38,568 nucleotides of DNA from Bryobacteraceae bacterium (GCA_030041495.1 JASHNT010000022.1:1-38568), one strand, 5' to 3'; numbered from the stretch's first letter, positions 21,869-31,245 are shown. Made by a program: numbers and translations. Notes: generated by a model from the letters alone, not told the origin.

Positions 21869-24800
21869 ATGAACCTGACCGCGCTGTTCATCCAGCGACC
21901 CGTCATGACCGCCCTGGTTATGATGGGGATTCTTCTGTTCGGCGTAGCGGGTTACCGCACTCTACCGGTCAGCGATCTTCCCAACATCGACTTTCCGACA
22001 TTGCAAGTGCAGGCCAACCTGCCCGGCGCAAGTCCGGAGACCATGGCTTCCACCGTGGCTACGCCGCTCGAGCGCCAATTTTCAACCGTGCCCGGCGTCG
22101 ACAACATGACCTCGCTCAGCGGGCGCGCGCAGTCCAGCATAACCTTGCAGTTCGATCTGGACCGCAACATCGACGCTGCCGCGCAGGATGTGCAGAGCGC
22201 CATCTCGGCCGTGGCGCGCAAGCTGCCTCCGGACATGCCGGCGCCGCCGACGGTGCAGAAAGTGAATCCCGCGGATCAGCCGATTCTGTTTGTGGCGCTG
22301 ACTTCCGCCACCATCTCGCCGCAGACGGTTGACGATTACGCCGAAACCGTGATTGCTCCGCGAGTCTCCACTTTAAGCGGAGTCGCGCAAGTCTCGGTCT
22401 TCGGCTCGATGAAGTACGCGGTGCGCATCCAACTCGATCCCAGCGAGCTCGCCACGCGCGGAGTGGGCATTGATGAGGTGGGTGACGCTGTCGCCAAGCA
22501 CAATGTCAATCTTCCTTCCGGCACTTTGTGGGGCCAGCATCAAGCCTTCACGGTGGAGGCCAACGGCCAGTTGATGAATGCCGACGCCTACCGGCCCATG
22601 ATCGTTACGTATCGTAACGGCTCGCCGGTGCGGCTGGGCGATTTGGGCAAGGTTCTGGATAGCGTGGAGGACACGCGCAACTACGCCTGGTACAACCAGC
22701 AGCGCGCCATCATGTTCCAGGTGATGCGCCAGCCCGGCACCAACACGGTGGAGGTCATCGACCGGATCAACGCGATTATGCCGGAGCTGCGCGCGGCGCT
22801 TCCGCCCGCCATCAGCATGAACGTGGTCTTTGACCGTTCCGTGTCCATCTGCAATTCTGTCAATGACGTCAAGTTCTCACTCGAGTTGGCCGTGCTCCTG
22901 GTGGTGGGCGTCATCTTCCTGTTTTTGCGCAACGTCTCGGCCACCATCATTCCCAGCTTGGCCCTGCCGCTGTCTGTAATCGGTACGTTTGCCGCGATGT
23001 CGCTGCTGGGCTACACGCTGGATAACCTCTCGCTGATGGCTCTGACCCTGTCGGTTGGATTCGTGGTGGACGACGCCATTGTGGTGCTGGAAAACGTGGT
23101 GCGCCACATGGAGATGGGCAAGTCGAGGTTGGAAGCCGCCATGGAGGGGGGCAAGGAAATCGCCTTCACCATTCTTTCCATGACCCTCTCGCTGGCCGCG
23201 GTGTTCATCCCGGTGCTGTTCATGGGCGGATTGATCGGGCGACTGTTCCACGAATTCGCGGTGGTGATCATTACCGCGATTTTGATTTCCGGCTTCGTCT
23301 CACTCAGCCTCACGCCCATGCTGTGCAGCCGCTTCCTCAAACCGCCCACCGAGAATCACAACGCTTTGTATCGGGCTTCTGAAAAGGTTTTCGACGGCAT
23401 GCGCGATGCCTACGCCTGGACGCTGCGTGGAGTCATCAAGCACCGCTTTATCACTCTGCTGGTGGCCATCGGAACGCTGGTTGCCACCGGCTATCTCTAC
23501 ACGATTTCGGCCAAGGGCTTCATTCCGGATCAGGATACCGGGCAAATTCAGGCCACCACGGCCTTGCCTCAAGACGCTTCGTTCGATGCGATGGTGACAT
23601 CGCAGGAGCAGGCCGCGGCTGTGGTCTCGGCCGATCCCAACGTGGAAGGCTTTTTCTCTTCGGTGAACGCCACCGGCAACAACAACGGAGCCAACTCCGG
23701 CCGATTGTTCATGCGCCTCAAACCGCGCTCCGAACGCAAGCTCACGCCGGAGCAGGTGATGGCTGAACTACGCCCGAAAATGGACGTCATCCCCGGCATC
23801 CAGGTGTTCATGAACAATCCTCCGCTGATCCGCATCGGTGGACAGCAGAGCCGTGCGGTGTATCAGTTCACTTTGCAGTCCCAGGACCTGCAGGAACTCT
23901 ACCGCACTTCGGAGACGTTCACCAAGCAGATGCTGAAACTGCCCGGTTTGACTGACGTGAACAGCGACTTGCTGATCAACAGTCCGGAGGTGGTTCTGGA
24001 CATCGACCGTGACCGCGCTGCCGCACTGGGAGTTACTGCGGATCAAGTTGAAAATGCGCTGTACGATGCCTACGGCTCACGCCAGGTCTCCGATATTTAC
24101 ACGCCCACCAACGATTATGAAGTGATCATGGAGCTGCTGCCGCAGTACCAGATGGATCCCAAGGCTTTGAACCTTTTATATGTGACCTCCGCCAGCGGCA
24201 AGCTGGTGCCGCTGGATGAAGTTACCAAACCGCACGTAACGGTTGGACCTCTCGCGGTGACGCACCTTGGCCAACTGCCCTCCGTTACGATTTCTTTCAA
24301 CCTCGCGCCGGGCGTGTCCATGGGCTCCGCGGTGGATGAGATTACCGAGGCCGCGCGCTCACTTCCCGATACCATCCGCACTTCGTTCCAGGGCGTTGCC
24401 GCGGCGTTCCAGTCGTCGATTACCGGCATGGGTTTCCTGCTGGTGATGGCGATCCTGGTCATCTACATGGTGCTGGGCATCCTGTATGAGAGTTTCATTC
24501 ACCCACTGACGATTCTCTCCGGCCTGCCTTCGGCGGGCTTGGGGGCTCTGGCGACGCTGATTCTATTCCACGACGAGCTCAACATCTACTCCTTTGTCGG
24601 CATCATCATGCTGGTGGGCATCGTGAAGAAGAACGCCATCATGATGATCGACTTCGCCCTGGAGGCGCAGAAAGCCCACGACGTCTCACCTGCCGAAGCC
24701 ATCCATGAAGCCTGCCTGGTCCGCTTCCGCCCCATCATGATGACCACCATGGCGGCGTTGATGGGCACTTTGCCCATTGCTCTGGGCTTCGGTGAAGGCT

Positions 24801-24988
24801 CCGAAGCGCGCCGGCCTCTCGGACTGGCCGTGGTCGGCGGGCTCGTGGTTTCCCAGTTGCTGACGCTCTATATCACCCCCGTGATCTATACCTACATGGA
24901 GCGCTTCGGCCATCTCGGGCGCAAACGCAAGCGTAGAGATCGCAGCGTGGAAGCGATGCCGGAGCCTGCCGGCGCGTTGGGCGACTAG
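21869..24988 (+). CDS. RND family efflux transporter permease (MdtB/C-like)
   Basis: A 1039-residue inner-membrane pump of the HAE-1/Mdt group, length normal. It starts MNLTALFIQRPVMTALVMMGILLFG and has PVSDLPNIDFPTLQVQANLPGASPETMAS. The membrane segment GFVVDDAIVVLENVVRHME contains the Asp-Asp pair needed for proton coupling. The second half repeats the fold, with the signature MLVGIVKKNAIMMIDFA. It couples proton influx to drug or solvent efflux. The membrane-fusion and outer-membrane partner genes are not in the window, so this one may use partners encoded elsewhere. The epimerase-like gene follows after 18 nt. Confidence 0.95.
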   Translation: MNLTALFIQRPVMTALVMMGILLFGVAGYRTLPVSDLPNIDFPTLQVQANLPGASPETMASTVATPLERQFSTVPGVDNMTSLSGRAQSSITLQFDLDRNIDAAAQDVQSAISAVARKLPPDMPAPPTVQKVNPADQPILFVALTSATISPQTVDDYAETVIAPRVSTLSGVAQVSVFGSMKYAVRIQLDPSELATRGVGIDEVGDAVAKHNVNLPSGTLWGQHQAFTVEANGQLMNADAYRPMIVTYRNGSPVRLGDLGKVLDSVEDTRNYAWYNQQRAIMFQVMRQPGTNTVEVIDRINAIMPELRAALPPAISMNVVFDRSVSICNSVNDVKFSLELAVLLVVGVIFLFLRNVSATIIPSLALPLSVIGTFAAMSLLGYTLDNLSLMALTLSVGFVVDDAIVVLENVVRHMEMGKSRLEAAMEGGKEIAFTILSMTLSLAAVFIPVLFMGGLIGRLFHEFAVVIITAILISGFVSLSLTPMLCSRFLKPPTENHNALYRASEKVFDGMRDAYAWTLRGVIKHRFITLLVAIGTLVATGYLYTISAKGFIPDQDTGQIQATTALPQDASFDAMVTSQEQAAAVVSADPNVEGFFSSVNATGNNNGANSGRLFMRLKPRSERKLTPEQVMAELRPKMDVIPGIQVFMNNPPLIRIGGQQSRAVYQFTLQSQDLQELYRTSETFTKQMLKLPGLTDVNSDLLINSPEVVLDIDRDRAAALGVTADQVENALYDAYGSRQVSDIYTPTNDYEVIMELLPQYQMDPKALNLLYVTSASGKLVPLDEVTKPHVTVGPLAVTHLGQLPSVTISFNLAPGVSMGSAVDEITEAARSLPDTIRTSFQGVAAAFQSSITGMGFLLVMAILVIYMVLGILYESFIHPLTILSGLPSAGLGALATLILFHDELNIYSFVGIIMLVGIVKKNAIMMIDFALEAQKAHDVSPAEAIHEACLVRFRPIMMTTMAALMGTLPIALGFGEGSEARRPLGLAVVGGLVVSQLLTLYITPVIYTYMERFGHLGRKRKRRDRSVEAMPEPAGALGD

Positions 24989-25006
24989 ACCCACGCGGAG
25001 CAAGCC

Positions 25007-25945
25007 GTGCGCGTCTTGATTTTGGGCGGCACGTCCCTCACCGGACCTTATGCGGTTCGCCGTCTTCACGGCCTCGGCCACCAGGTCACGGTTTTTCATC
25101 GAGGCGAACACGAAGCTGATCTGCCGAAGGATGTGCGGAATGTGCACGGCGACCTTTCGCATCCGCCGCGCGAACTCCTGCAACCCGAGCCCGACGTTGT
25201 CGTGCATATGTGGGCGATGACGGAGGCCGACGCGATGGCCTTCGTCAATCTGTTCCGAGGAGTTGCTGCTCGCGCCGTCGTGATTTCCAGTGGTGACGTA
25301 TATCGCGCGTACGGACGCTTGTGGGGTGCGGATGCCGGCTCGCCCGACCCGATTCGATTGAACGAGGACGCACCACTGCGTGAATCGCGCTATCCATACC
25401 GCAAGATGGCGCCTTCCGAAGATCATTGGATGTCGCGCTACGACAAGATCCTGGTGGAGCAAGCTGTCATGAATCAGCCCGAGTTGCCGGCTACGATTCT
25501 GCGCTACCCCGCCGTCATCGGTCCGGGCGAATATCGAAGGTTCAAGAACTGGATTCAGCCGATGCTGCGCGGCGACGCCGAGCTGCGGGTACAGGAGGGC
25601 TGGATGGCGTGCCGCTTCACCCACGGCTTCGTCGAGGATGTAGCGGAGGCTATTGTGGTCGCTGCGACGAATTCGTCGTCGGCGGGCCGCATCTACAACG
25701 TCGGCGAGTTGCACACTCCCGCGATGGCCGAACGCGTGACGGAGCTCGCGCACGCGGTCGGATGGAGAGGCCGCGTCATCGAAGTTCCGGCTAGCGAGTT
25801 GCCGGAGGGCGAAGGCCTGCCGCTTCATTTCGAGCACAACTTGGTCTACGACACCCAGCGCATTCGTGCGGAGCTCGGATACAAAGAGATCGTCCCACCG
25901 GAGAACGCCCCACGCCAAATGATCGAGTGGGAGAGGGTCGGATAG
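25007..25945 (+). CDS. NAD-dependent epimerase/dehydratase family protein
   Basis: A 312-residue protein with the Rossmann start RVLILGGTSLTGPYAVRRL (GGTxxTG), but the active-site motif is not the usual YxxxK in a clear position; YRKM near residue 129 and YDKIL near 144 are candidates. It is of the extended SDR type related to isoflavone-reductase/NAD-epimerase groups. Substrate cannot be predicted. It starts at GTG 25007, 18 nt after the RND gene, with a CGGAG element before it. It ends 9 nt before the first Uma2 gene, which has its own -10 box. Confidence 0.85.
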   Translation: MRVLILGGTSLTGPYAVRRLHGLGHQVTVFHRGEHEADLPKDVRNVHGDLSHPPRELLQPEPDVVVHMWAMTEADAMAFVNLFRGVAARAVVISSGDVYRAYGRLWGADAGSPDPIRLNEDAPLRESRYPYRKMAPSEDHWMSRYDKILVEQAVMNQPELPATILRYPAVIGPGEYRRFKNWIQPMLRGDAELRVQEGWMACRFTHGFVEDVAEAIVVAATNSSSAGRIYNVGELHTPAMAERVTELAHAVGWRGRVIEVPASELPEGEGLPLHFEHNLVYDTQRIRAELGYKEIVPPENAPRQMIEWERVG

Positions 25946-25948
25946 AAT
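25943..25948 (+). promoter_or_regulatory. -10 box of Uma2 gene 1
   Basis: TAGAAT ends 6 nt before ATG 25955, overlapping the stop of the upstream gene. Very short spacing implies a leaderless transcript. Confidence 0.45.
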
Positions 25949-25954
25949 CGAGTT

Positions 25955-26563
25955 ATGCATGTCCAGGTTACTCCGACGAGGCCCAGCCAGATCGCCGCGC
26001 TCGGCGGGAGAAAATACTCCGACAAAGCCTACTTGGATTTCTGTGAGGCGAATCGAGATTTACGCGTGGAGCGAACAACCGACGGGAGAGTGGTCGGAAT
26101 GCCTCCAGCGGGGCTTGAGTCCGACGATCGCAACGCGGAGGTCGTCAAGCAGCTACGGAATTGGTCGCAGAAAGATGGACGTGGAAGAGTGAACGGCCCG
26201 ACCGCACAATTCTTTCTGCCCGACGGATCTGCACTTTCTCCAGACGCGGCCTGGACCTCCAATGAACGCCTGAAGCGCGCTTCTGTCGAGGAGAAGCGAC
26301 GGTTCCCGTACCTTTGTCCTGAATTCGTCATTGAAGTAATGTCGCCCCCGGATCAGGTCAGCCAGGCTAGAGTAAAAATGGAGCGCTGGGTCGCCAACGG
26401 AGCGCAGCTTGCCTGGCTGATCGACGCCGACCGTCAAACCGTCTACATCTATCAGCCGAATCGGCAGGTGGAGACGCGCAAAGGGATTCTGAAGCTCGCA
26501 GGCAAGGGGCCTGTCAAGGGCTTCGTGCTACAATTGCGGACCATCTGGGAGGGTCTCAAATAA
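25955..26563 (+). CDS. Uma2 family protein (PD-(D/E)XK-like, DUF820)
   Basis: A 202-residue protein. The fold-defining residues are seen: D97 (SPDAAW), E127 (CPEFVIEVMSP) and K141 (KMERW), with the Uma2 signature VANGAQLAWLID. The family has a restriction-endonuclease-like fold; it is abundant in cyanobacteria and acidobacteria, yet its target is unknown. A second, clearly related copy of the same length lies at 32015. It is leaderless by promoter spacing, and the quinoprotein gene starts 2 nt after its stop, so the two may be co-transcribed. Confidence 0.9.
   Translation: MHVQVTPTRPSQIAALGGRKYSDKAYLDFCEANRDLRVERTTDGRVVGMPPAGLESDDRNAEVVKQLRNWSQKDGRGRVNGPTAQFFLPDGSALSPDAAWTSNERLKRASVEEKRRFPYLCPEFVIEVMSPPDQVSQARVKMERWVANGAQLAWLIDADRQTVYIYQPNRQVETRKGILKLAGKGPVKGFVLQLRTIWEGLK
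26526..26534 (+). promoter_or_regulatory. Possible promoter within Uma2 gene 1 for the quinoprotein
   Basis: TGC-TACAAT ends 31 nt before ATG 26566 and is followed by a GGGAGGG ribosome-binding site (26547-26553). It could transcribe the quinoprotein independently of the Uma2 gene. Confidence 0.35.
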
Positions 26564-26565
26564 TC

Positions 26566-28533
26566 ATGCGCATCACGCTCCTCATCGCCATCCTGTCGCT
26601 GCCTCTGTTCGCGCAAAGCAAGAAGGACAACGGCGCGGATTGGCCGATGTTCAATCGCGACCTGGCCGGCACGCGCTACTCGCCGCTGACGCAGATCAAT
26701 ACATCCAACGTTGAAAAGCTGGTTAAGACCTGGACCTATCATTTCAATCGGCCGGGCAAGCAAATTCACGGCGACAGTCCCAGCGAGCTGTATCAAGAAA
26801 TCACGCCCATCGTCGTGAATGACGTCATGTATCTTCCTTCCGGGGATCGCGTCGTCGCGCTGGAGCCTGAGACCGGCAAGGAAATCTGGACCTACGAACT
26901 GCCCAGCGGCCTGGCGTCTTTCCGCGGCGTGGCGTATTGGCCCGGCGACAAGAACAATCCTCCGCGCATCATCTTTACTACCGGCCGCAAGATGATGGCG
27001 CTGAATGCGCGCACCGGCAAAGTCGATCCGGGCTTCGGCAAGGAAGGCACAGTCGATCTGGAAGTCCCCTATGACGGTGTGCCGACTATCTTCAAAAACA
27101 TGTTGCTGATCGGGACCAATTTCTACGGCCCCGGCGAGCGCCACATCGGTCCGCAGCTCGAACAAGCCGGCGGCCAGATCCCCGTGGAGCATGGCTACGA
27201 CGTCCGCACCGGCAAAGAACTATGGAGTTGGAGCGGTTTCCCCAAGCCGGGCGAGGTCGGCCATGACACCTGGGGCAAGAATTTCGAAGGCGGAGACAGC
27301 TCGCAGAACCGCACCGGCAATAACGTGTGGGCATTCGCGCTGACCGTGGATGAGGAACACGGCATCGTGTACGAACCCGTTAGCGGTCCCGGCGCGAACT
27401 ACTACGGCGGCGACCGTCCCGGAGCGAACCTCTTTGGCAATACAACCGTCGCGTTAGACATCGGGACCGGCAAGATGAAGTGGTTTTTCCAGAATGTTCG
27501 GCATGAGTTGTGGGATTACAATCTTCCACCCGCTCCCGGATTGATCGATATCACCGTCGATGGGAAGAAGATACCCGCTCTAGCGCAGGTCGGTAAGTCG
27601 GGCTACATGTATATCCTCAACCGGCTCACCGGCAAACCGGTGTTCGGCGTCGTGGAAACACCTGTGGCGAAGAGCGACACCCCTGGCGAAGTCAGCTTTC
27701 CCACGCAGCCGATTCCAGTGAAGCCTCCACCGCTTTCGCGTGTCAGCTTTTCAGAGGCCGACATCGTCACGCCCGAAGACACCACGCCGGAGCATTCTAA
27801 AGCCTGCCACGAACTCTGGGATAAATTCGGAGGCTTGTACAATGGCGGTCCGTTTACCCCGTTCCCGTTCCACGGCCCAAACTCGCACCCCGGAATTATT
27901 TTCCCCGGCACCACCGGCGGCGTGAATTGGGGCGGCACAGCGACCGATCCCAAGCTCGGCTACATCTTCGTCAACTCGCACGACAGCCCCCTGACGGGCT
28001 GGATGGAGCCGAATCCGAAGTACACGCCCGGCAATAAGGACGGCATCGAGCCCTACATCAACAAGGCCGCACCCGGCCTGAACGGATTCAATGCCCAAGC
28101 TCACGACGCTAACGGCCGGGTCATTGGGAACTGGCCCTGCTATCGTCCGCCATGGGGCCGCTTGATCGCCGTGAACGCGAACACCGGCGATTTCGCCTGG
28201 GAAGTCCCGCTGGGAATTACGGAATCGCTGCCCGAAGGCAAGCAGCACACCGGCACGCAGAGCCTCGCCGGTCCGATTGCGACCGCCGGGGGACTCGTCT
28301 TCATCGGCGCGACCAATGACAATCGCTTCCGGGCCTTCGATTCGAAGAGCGGCAAGGAGCTTTGGGCGACCAAGCTCGACTACACCGCGACCGCAATCCC
28401 GATCACGTATCTGGGCAAGGACGGGAAGCAGTATGTGGCGATCGTCGCAGCAGTCGGCGGAGGTGGCCGAGGCCGGGGCGCAGCCCCGCCTGCGGAGCTG
28501 AACCAAGGGCTGGTGGTGTTCGCGCTGCCGTAG
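26566..28533 (+). CDS. Secreted PQQ-type quinoprotein dehydrogenase (glucose/alcohol dehydrogenase-like)
   Basis: A 655-residue protein with a signal peptide (MRITLLIAILSLPLFAQS) and eight-bladed beta-propeller tryptophan-docking motifs (for example DTGKMKWFFQ, TGKEIWTYELP). The expected catalytic Asp is D317 in HELWDYNLPPAP. A glucose-dehydrogenase-like motif (PEHSKACHELWDKFGGLYNGGPFTPF, in parts) is present. No C-terminal haem-c domain and no CxxCH are seen, so an external electron acceptor is expected. No pqq biosynthesis genes lie in the window. It follows Uma2 gene 1 by 2 nt. Confidence 0.88.
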   Translation: MRITLLIAILSLPLFAQSKKDNGADWPMFNRDLAGTRYSPLTQINTSNVEKLVKTWTYHFNRPGKQIHGDSPSELYQEITPIVVNDVMYLPSGDRVVALEPETGKEIWTYELPSGLASFRGVAYWPGDKNNPPRIIFTTGRKMMALNARTGKVDPGFGKEGTVDLEVPYDGVPTIFKNMLLIGTNFYGPGERHIGPQLEQAGGQIPVEHGYDVRTGKELWSWSGFPKPGEVGHDTWGKNFEGGDSSQNRTGNNVWAFALTVDEEHGIVYEPVSGPGANYYGGDRPGANLFGNTTVALDIGTGKMKWFFQNVRHELWDYNLPPAPGLIDITVDGKKIPALAQVGKSGYMYILNRLTGKPVFGVVETPVAKSDTPGEVSFPTQPIPVKPPPLSRVSFSEADIVTPEDTTPEHSKACHELWDKFGGLYNGGPFTPFPFHGPNSHPGIIFPGTTGGVNWGGTATDPKLGYIFVNSHDSPLTGWMEPNPKYTPGNKDGIEPYINKAAPGLNGFNAQAHDANGRVIGNWPCYRPPWGRLIAVNANTGDFAWEVPLGITESLPEGKQHTGTQSLAGPIATAGGLVFIGATNDNRFRAFDSKSGKELWATKLDYTATAIPITYLGKDGKQYVAIVAAVGGGGRGRGAAPPAELNQGLVVFALP

Positions 28534-28541
28534 GCCAGCAG

Positions 28542-28838
28542 ATGAACTCGATTCTGGACCCCGGCGAACCGCCCTTAAGCAAAGAGGACCTCGCTGCTGT
28601 CCAAGAAGATGCTTGGCTCCGCCTCCGAACGTGGAAGAGGCGGGGGCTCTACTCCCTTGTGGCGTTTTTCCTAAGCTGCGCTGCCGTCGTCCCATTTTCC
28701 GCGGGGCACTCATTAGACGGCTACGCCGAGCCGTTCGGCCGGCTATTCGTCTATCTCGCGCTTGCGATTTTTATCGCCAGCCTGTACTGCTGCCTCCTCT
28801 GGTGGGGCGCATGGACTGCAGTTCGCAGTCTACGCTAG
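28542..28838 (+). CDS. Small membrane protein
   Basis: A 98-residue protein: a hydrophilic acidic start (MNSILDPGEPPLSKEDLAAVQEDA), then two membrane segments (about 36-52 and 67-88) with a short loop. No family recognised. It starts 8 nt after the quinoprotein stop and is probably co-transcribed. Two-segment small proteins like this may associate with membrane redox partners, but there is no direct evidence here. A longer frame upstream overlaps the quinoprotein and is not supported. Confidence 0.6.
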   Translation: MNSILDPGEPPLSKEDLAAVQEDAWLRLRTWKRRGLYSLVAFFLSCAAVVPFSAGHSLDGYAEPFGRLFVYLALAIFIASLYCCLLWWGAWTAVRSLR

Positions 28839-28857
28839 CCGCTTGTCATACCATTTT

Positions 28858-28866
28858 TGATATAGT
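28858..28866 (+). promoter_or_regulatory. Extended -10 of the toxin-antitoxin pair
   Basis: TGA-TATAGT ends 6 nt before GTG 28873. A TTGTCA at 28843 is too close (12 nt) for a normal -35, so the promoter may depend on the extended -10. Confidence 0.5.
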
Positions 28867-28872
28867 GGATCT

Positions 28873-29196
28873 GTGGCTTGGGTCGTCGAGGCCCTCGATC
28901 CAGTGGTCGACGCCGAGGTCGAGGCCCTGCCGGCTGACATGCGGGCAAGATTGGCCAGAATTGCCGAACTCATTGAAAGCCGCGGGCTGGAACACGTGCG
29001 GGAACCGCATGTGAAGCACGTCGAAGGCCCCGTATGGGAGATGCGTCTCAAAGGACGGAGCGGGATTTCGCGAGCGCTCTATGTGACCGCGTCCGGTGAG
29101 CGCGTGGTGATCGTACGGGTGTTCGTCAAGAAGACCGAGCAGACGCCGCGACGAGAGGTCGATCTAGCTCTTGCTCGGGCGAAAAGAGTAATTTGA
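28873..29196 (+). CDS. higB: HigB/Gp49-like toxin
   Basis: A 107-residue protein of the RelE/HigB Gp49-like group: VWEMRLKGRSGISRALYV followed by VVIVRVFVKKTEQTPRREVDLALARAKR, which matches the family pattern (WE-R, R-Y, F-KK, TP-E--A--R). Such toxins cleave mRNA at the ribosome. It begins with GTG 28873, 6 nt after a TGnTANNNT promoter, and the antitoxin gene follows after 9 nt, in the toxin-first order of HigBA modules. Confidence 0.88.
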   Translation: MAWVVEALDPVVDAEVEALPADMRARLARIAELIESRGLEHVREPHVKHVEGPVWEMRLKGRSGISRALYVTASGERVVIVRVFVKKTEQTPRREVDLALARAKRVI

Positions 29197-29205
29197 GGTG
29201 TGACC

Positions 29206-29499
29206 ATGGCGCGAGTTTCTGATCTTCACGAGAAGTGGATGAAGTCTCCGAGCTACCGCAAAGAGTATAAAGCCCTGGCGAAGGAATTTGATCTCGCCGC
29301 GGCGCTGATTGATGCGCGAAGCCAAGCCGGGCTGACCCAAGGCGAGCTTGCTCGAAGGATGGGCACTACGCAGCCTGTAGTTGCGCGGCTGGAGAGTGGA
29401 CGGAGCCGGCCGTCGATGCGGACACTGCAGCGCCTCGCGGACGCAACTGGTTCCCGCCTCTTAATTAAGTTCGAACCGAGGCGGTCAGTATCGGGATAG
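29206..29499 (+). CDS. higA: HigA-like antitoxin (XRE-family HTH)
   Basis: About 97 residues. A short N-terminal helix precedes the HTH domain: LTQGELARRMGTTQPVVARLESGRSRPSMRTLQRLADATG (in parts). It binds the toxin and its own promoter to repress it. ATG 29206 is preferred over GTG 29200, since GAGGTG lies just before it. It converges on the second quinoprotein with a 6-nt gap. Confidence 0.88.
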   Translation: MARVSDLHEKWMKSPSYRKEYKALAKEFDLAAALIDARSQAGLTQGELARRMGTTQPVVARLESGRSRPSMRTLQRLADATGSRLLIKFEPRRSVSG

Positions 29500-29505
29500 T
29501 TATCC

Positions 29506-31239
29506 TTACGGCAGCCCAAACGCCACGATGTCTTGCCCCACCGCGATCGCGACATACTGTTTGTTATCGAACATGTAGGTCATTGGCGAGGATTTCCAAA
29601 CCTGGTTGGTCGGGAATTGCCACAGGACCTTGCCGTCTTTGGCGTCGGCGGCCGCAAAGGAGCCGCTGTTTTCGCCGAAAAAGACCAGCCCCGACGCCGT
29701 CGACAGAACTCCGGCGGAAGCGGTCGCGGTACCCGTTCCGGTCACCTGCGGAAGGTCCCAGGCGACCGCGCCTGTTTGAACATCAATCGCGCGCAAAAAC
29801 TTCTGGAAGCTCTCGCCCGGAGCCGGACGAGCCGAGCCTCCCTGATACCCGCGGCCCGCGACCCACTCGCCATGATTCGACGAGAAGAGATTGCACCGTT
29901 CCAGAGCGTTGAAGTAGAACAAGCCGGTTTGCGGGTCGAATGAGCTCGAAAACCAGTTGGCACCGCCCTGGAACCCGGGGCAGACGTAGGTGTTGCCGTT
30001 CGCATCCTTGGGAAGATCCTTCAGGATCGGGCGGCCATCCGGACCGATCCCCTCCGCCCAATTCAACTTCTTCAGAAACGGTTTTCCCAGCAGCAATTTT
30101 CCATTGGTCCGGTCCAGCACATAGAAGAACCCGTTGCGATTCGCCTCCATCAGCAGCTTGCGCGGCTGGCCCTGCCAGTTCGCATCGACCAGCACCGCCG
30201 GTTCCTGCGCGTCCCAGTCATGTAGATCGTGGGGAGTGAACTGGTAATACCACTTCATCTTCCCGGATTTCGGCTCAACCGCCAGAATCGAATCGGTATA
30301 AAGGTTATCGCCCTGGCGCTCATCGCCCGCGTAATCGGGGCCCGGATTGCCGACCGGCCAATACAACGTATCGAGCTCCGCATCGTAAGATCCCGTCATC
30401 CAGGTCGCGCCGGAGCGATGCTCGGTATCTTTGCCTTTCCACGTTTCCGAGCCAGGTTCACCCGGCAAAGGCGTGGTCCAGAGGCGCCAGACTTCCTTGC
30501 CGGTCGATTGCTCGTAGGCCGCAAGGAATCCGCGCGCGCCGCCATCGCCGCCCGCGACCCCGGTAATTACCATATCGCCGACCGTCAGCGGAGCCGCCGT
30601 CCCGTTATAGTTCTCATGCCAATCCGCCATGGTCGTTTCCCACAGCAGTTCGCCGTTGAGCCGGTCGAGCGAAATCAGGTGCGCGTTGTCGGTCAGCATG
30701 AAGAGGCGATCGCCCGCCCACGCTACTCCGCGATTGATGCCGATAGCCGCGTTCCCGCTCAGGCCTCGCGTACGGGCGCGTTGGTAGTGCCACAGTTCGC
30801 GGCCGCTCCCGGCGTCGAGCGCCCAACACTCGTTGGCCATGGTGAGGTACATGATGCCTTCGACCACCAGCGGTGTGGTCTCGATCTGCCGCGCGTTGGT
30901 GACGTTGAACATCCAGCGCGGTCCGAGGTTCTTCACATTCGAGGCGTCGATTTGCGTCAGCTTGGAATAGCGATTGGCGCCGGGCTCGCCGTTGTACGTC
31001 GGCCAATCCGCCTGCGAGGTGACCACGCGGAATCGTTCGCCGTCCTTGCGCAACAGGACGATCTTCTTGTCGTCGGTGCGGAGCTGCAAATCGGCCAAGC
31101 CCTCGGCGATCACCTGGCCAGTGATCGTTTTGCCCTCGGTAGTCTGGACGGTCATCCGGATCACCGGGGGAGGCTGCGCCGGAACCTGGGCCAGCGCGGC
31201 CGAAGCCGCAAGGACAAACAAGAAAAGCGCCGTTCGCAT
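29506..31239 (-). CDS. Secreted quinoprotein-like beta-propeller protein without vicinal Cys pair
   Basis: A 577-residue protein with a signal peptide (MRTALFLFVLAASAALA), an extra small beta-domain at about 30-75 and then eight-bladed propeller motifs (for example SGRELWHYQRA, SGKMKWYYQF). D343 in PHDLHDWDAQEP fits the catalytic Asp. The adjacent Cys-Cys found in alcohol-dehydrogenase quinoproteins should lie near 162-170; here the residues are GNAAIGINRG, so it is missing. It resembles the group NCBI calls acido-empty-quinoprotein. TACACT lies 6 nt before ATG 31239. No haem domain. Confidence 0.88.
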   Translation of the reverse strand: MRTALFLFVLAASAALAQVPAQPPPVIRMTVQTTEGKTITGQVIAEGLADLQLRTDDKKIVLLRKDGERFRVVTSQADWPTYNGEPGANRYSKLTQIDASNVKNLGPRWMFNVTNARQIETTPLVVEGIMYLTMANECWALDAGSGRELWHYQRARTRGLSGNAAIGINRGVAWAGDRLFMLTDNAHLISLDRLNGELLWETTMADWHENYNGTAAPLTVGDMVITGVAGGDGGARGFLAAYEQSTGKEVWRLWTTPLPGEPGSETWKGKDTEHRSGATWMTGSYDAELDTLYWPVGNPGPDYAGDERQGDNLYTDSILAVEPKSGKMKWYYQFTPHDLHDWDAQEPAVLVDANWQGQPRKLLMEANRNGFFYVLDRTNGKLLLGKPFLKKLNWAEGIGPDGRPILKDLPKDANGNTYVCPGFQGGANWFSSSFDPQTGLFYFNALERCNLFSSNHGEWVAGRGYQGGSARPAPGESFQKFLRAIDVQTGAVAWDLPQVTGTGTATASAGVLSTASGLVFFGENSGSFAAADAKDGKVLWQFPTNQVWKSSPMTYMFDNKQYVAIAVGQDIVAFGLP

Positions 31240-31245
31240 GGGGAA

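Noticed and set aside
29494-29505. GGATAGTTATCC as a terminator between higA and quinoprotein 2
   Set aside because: The stem is only four to five base pairs with no T-run on either side, so chance is likely.
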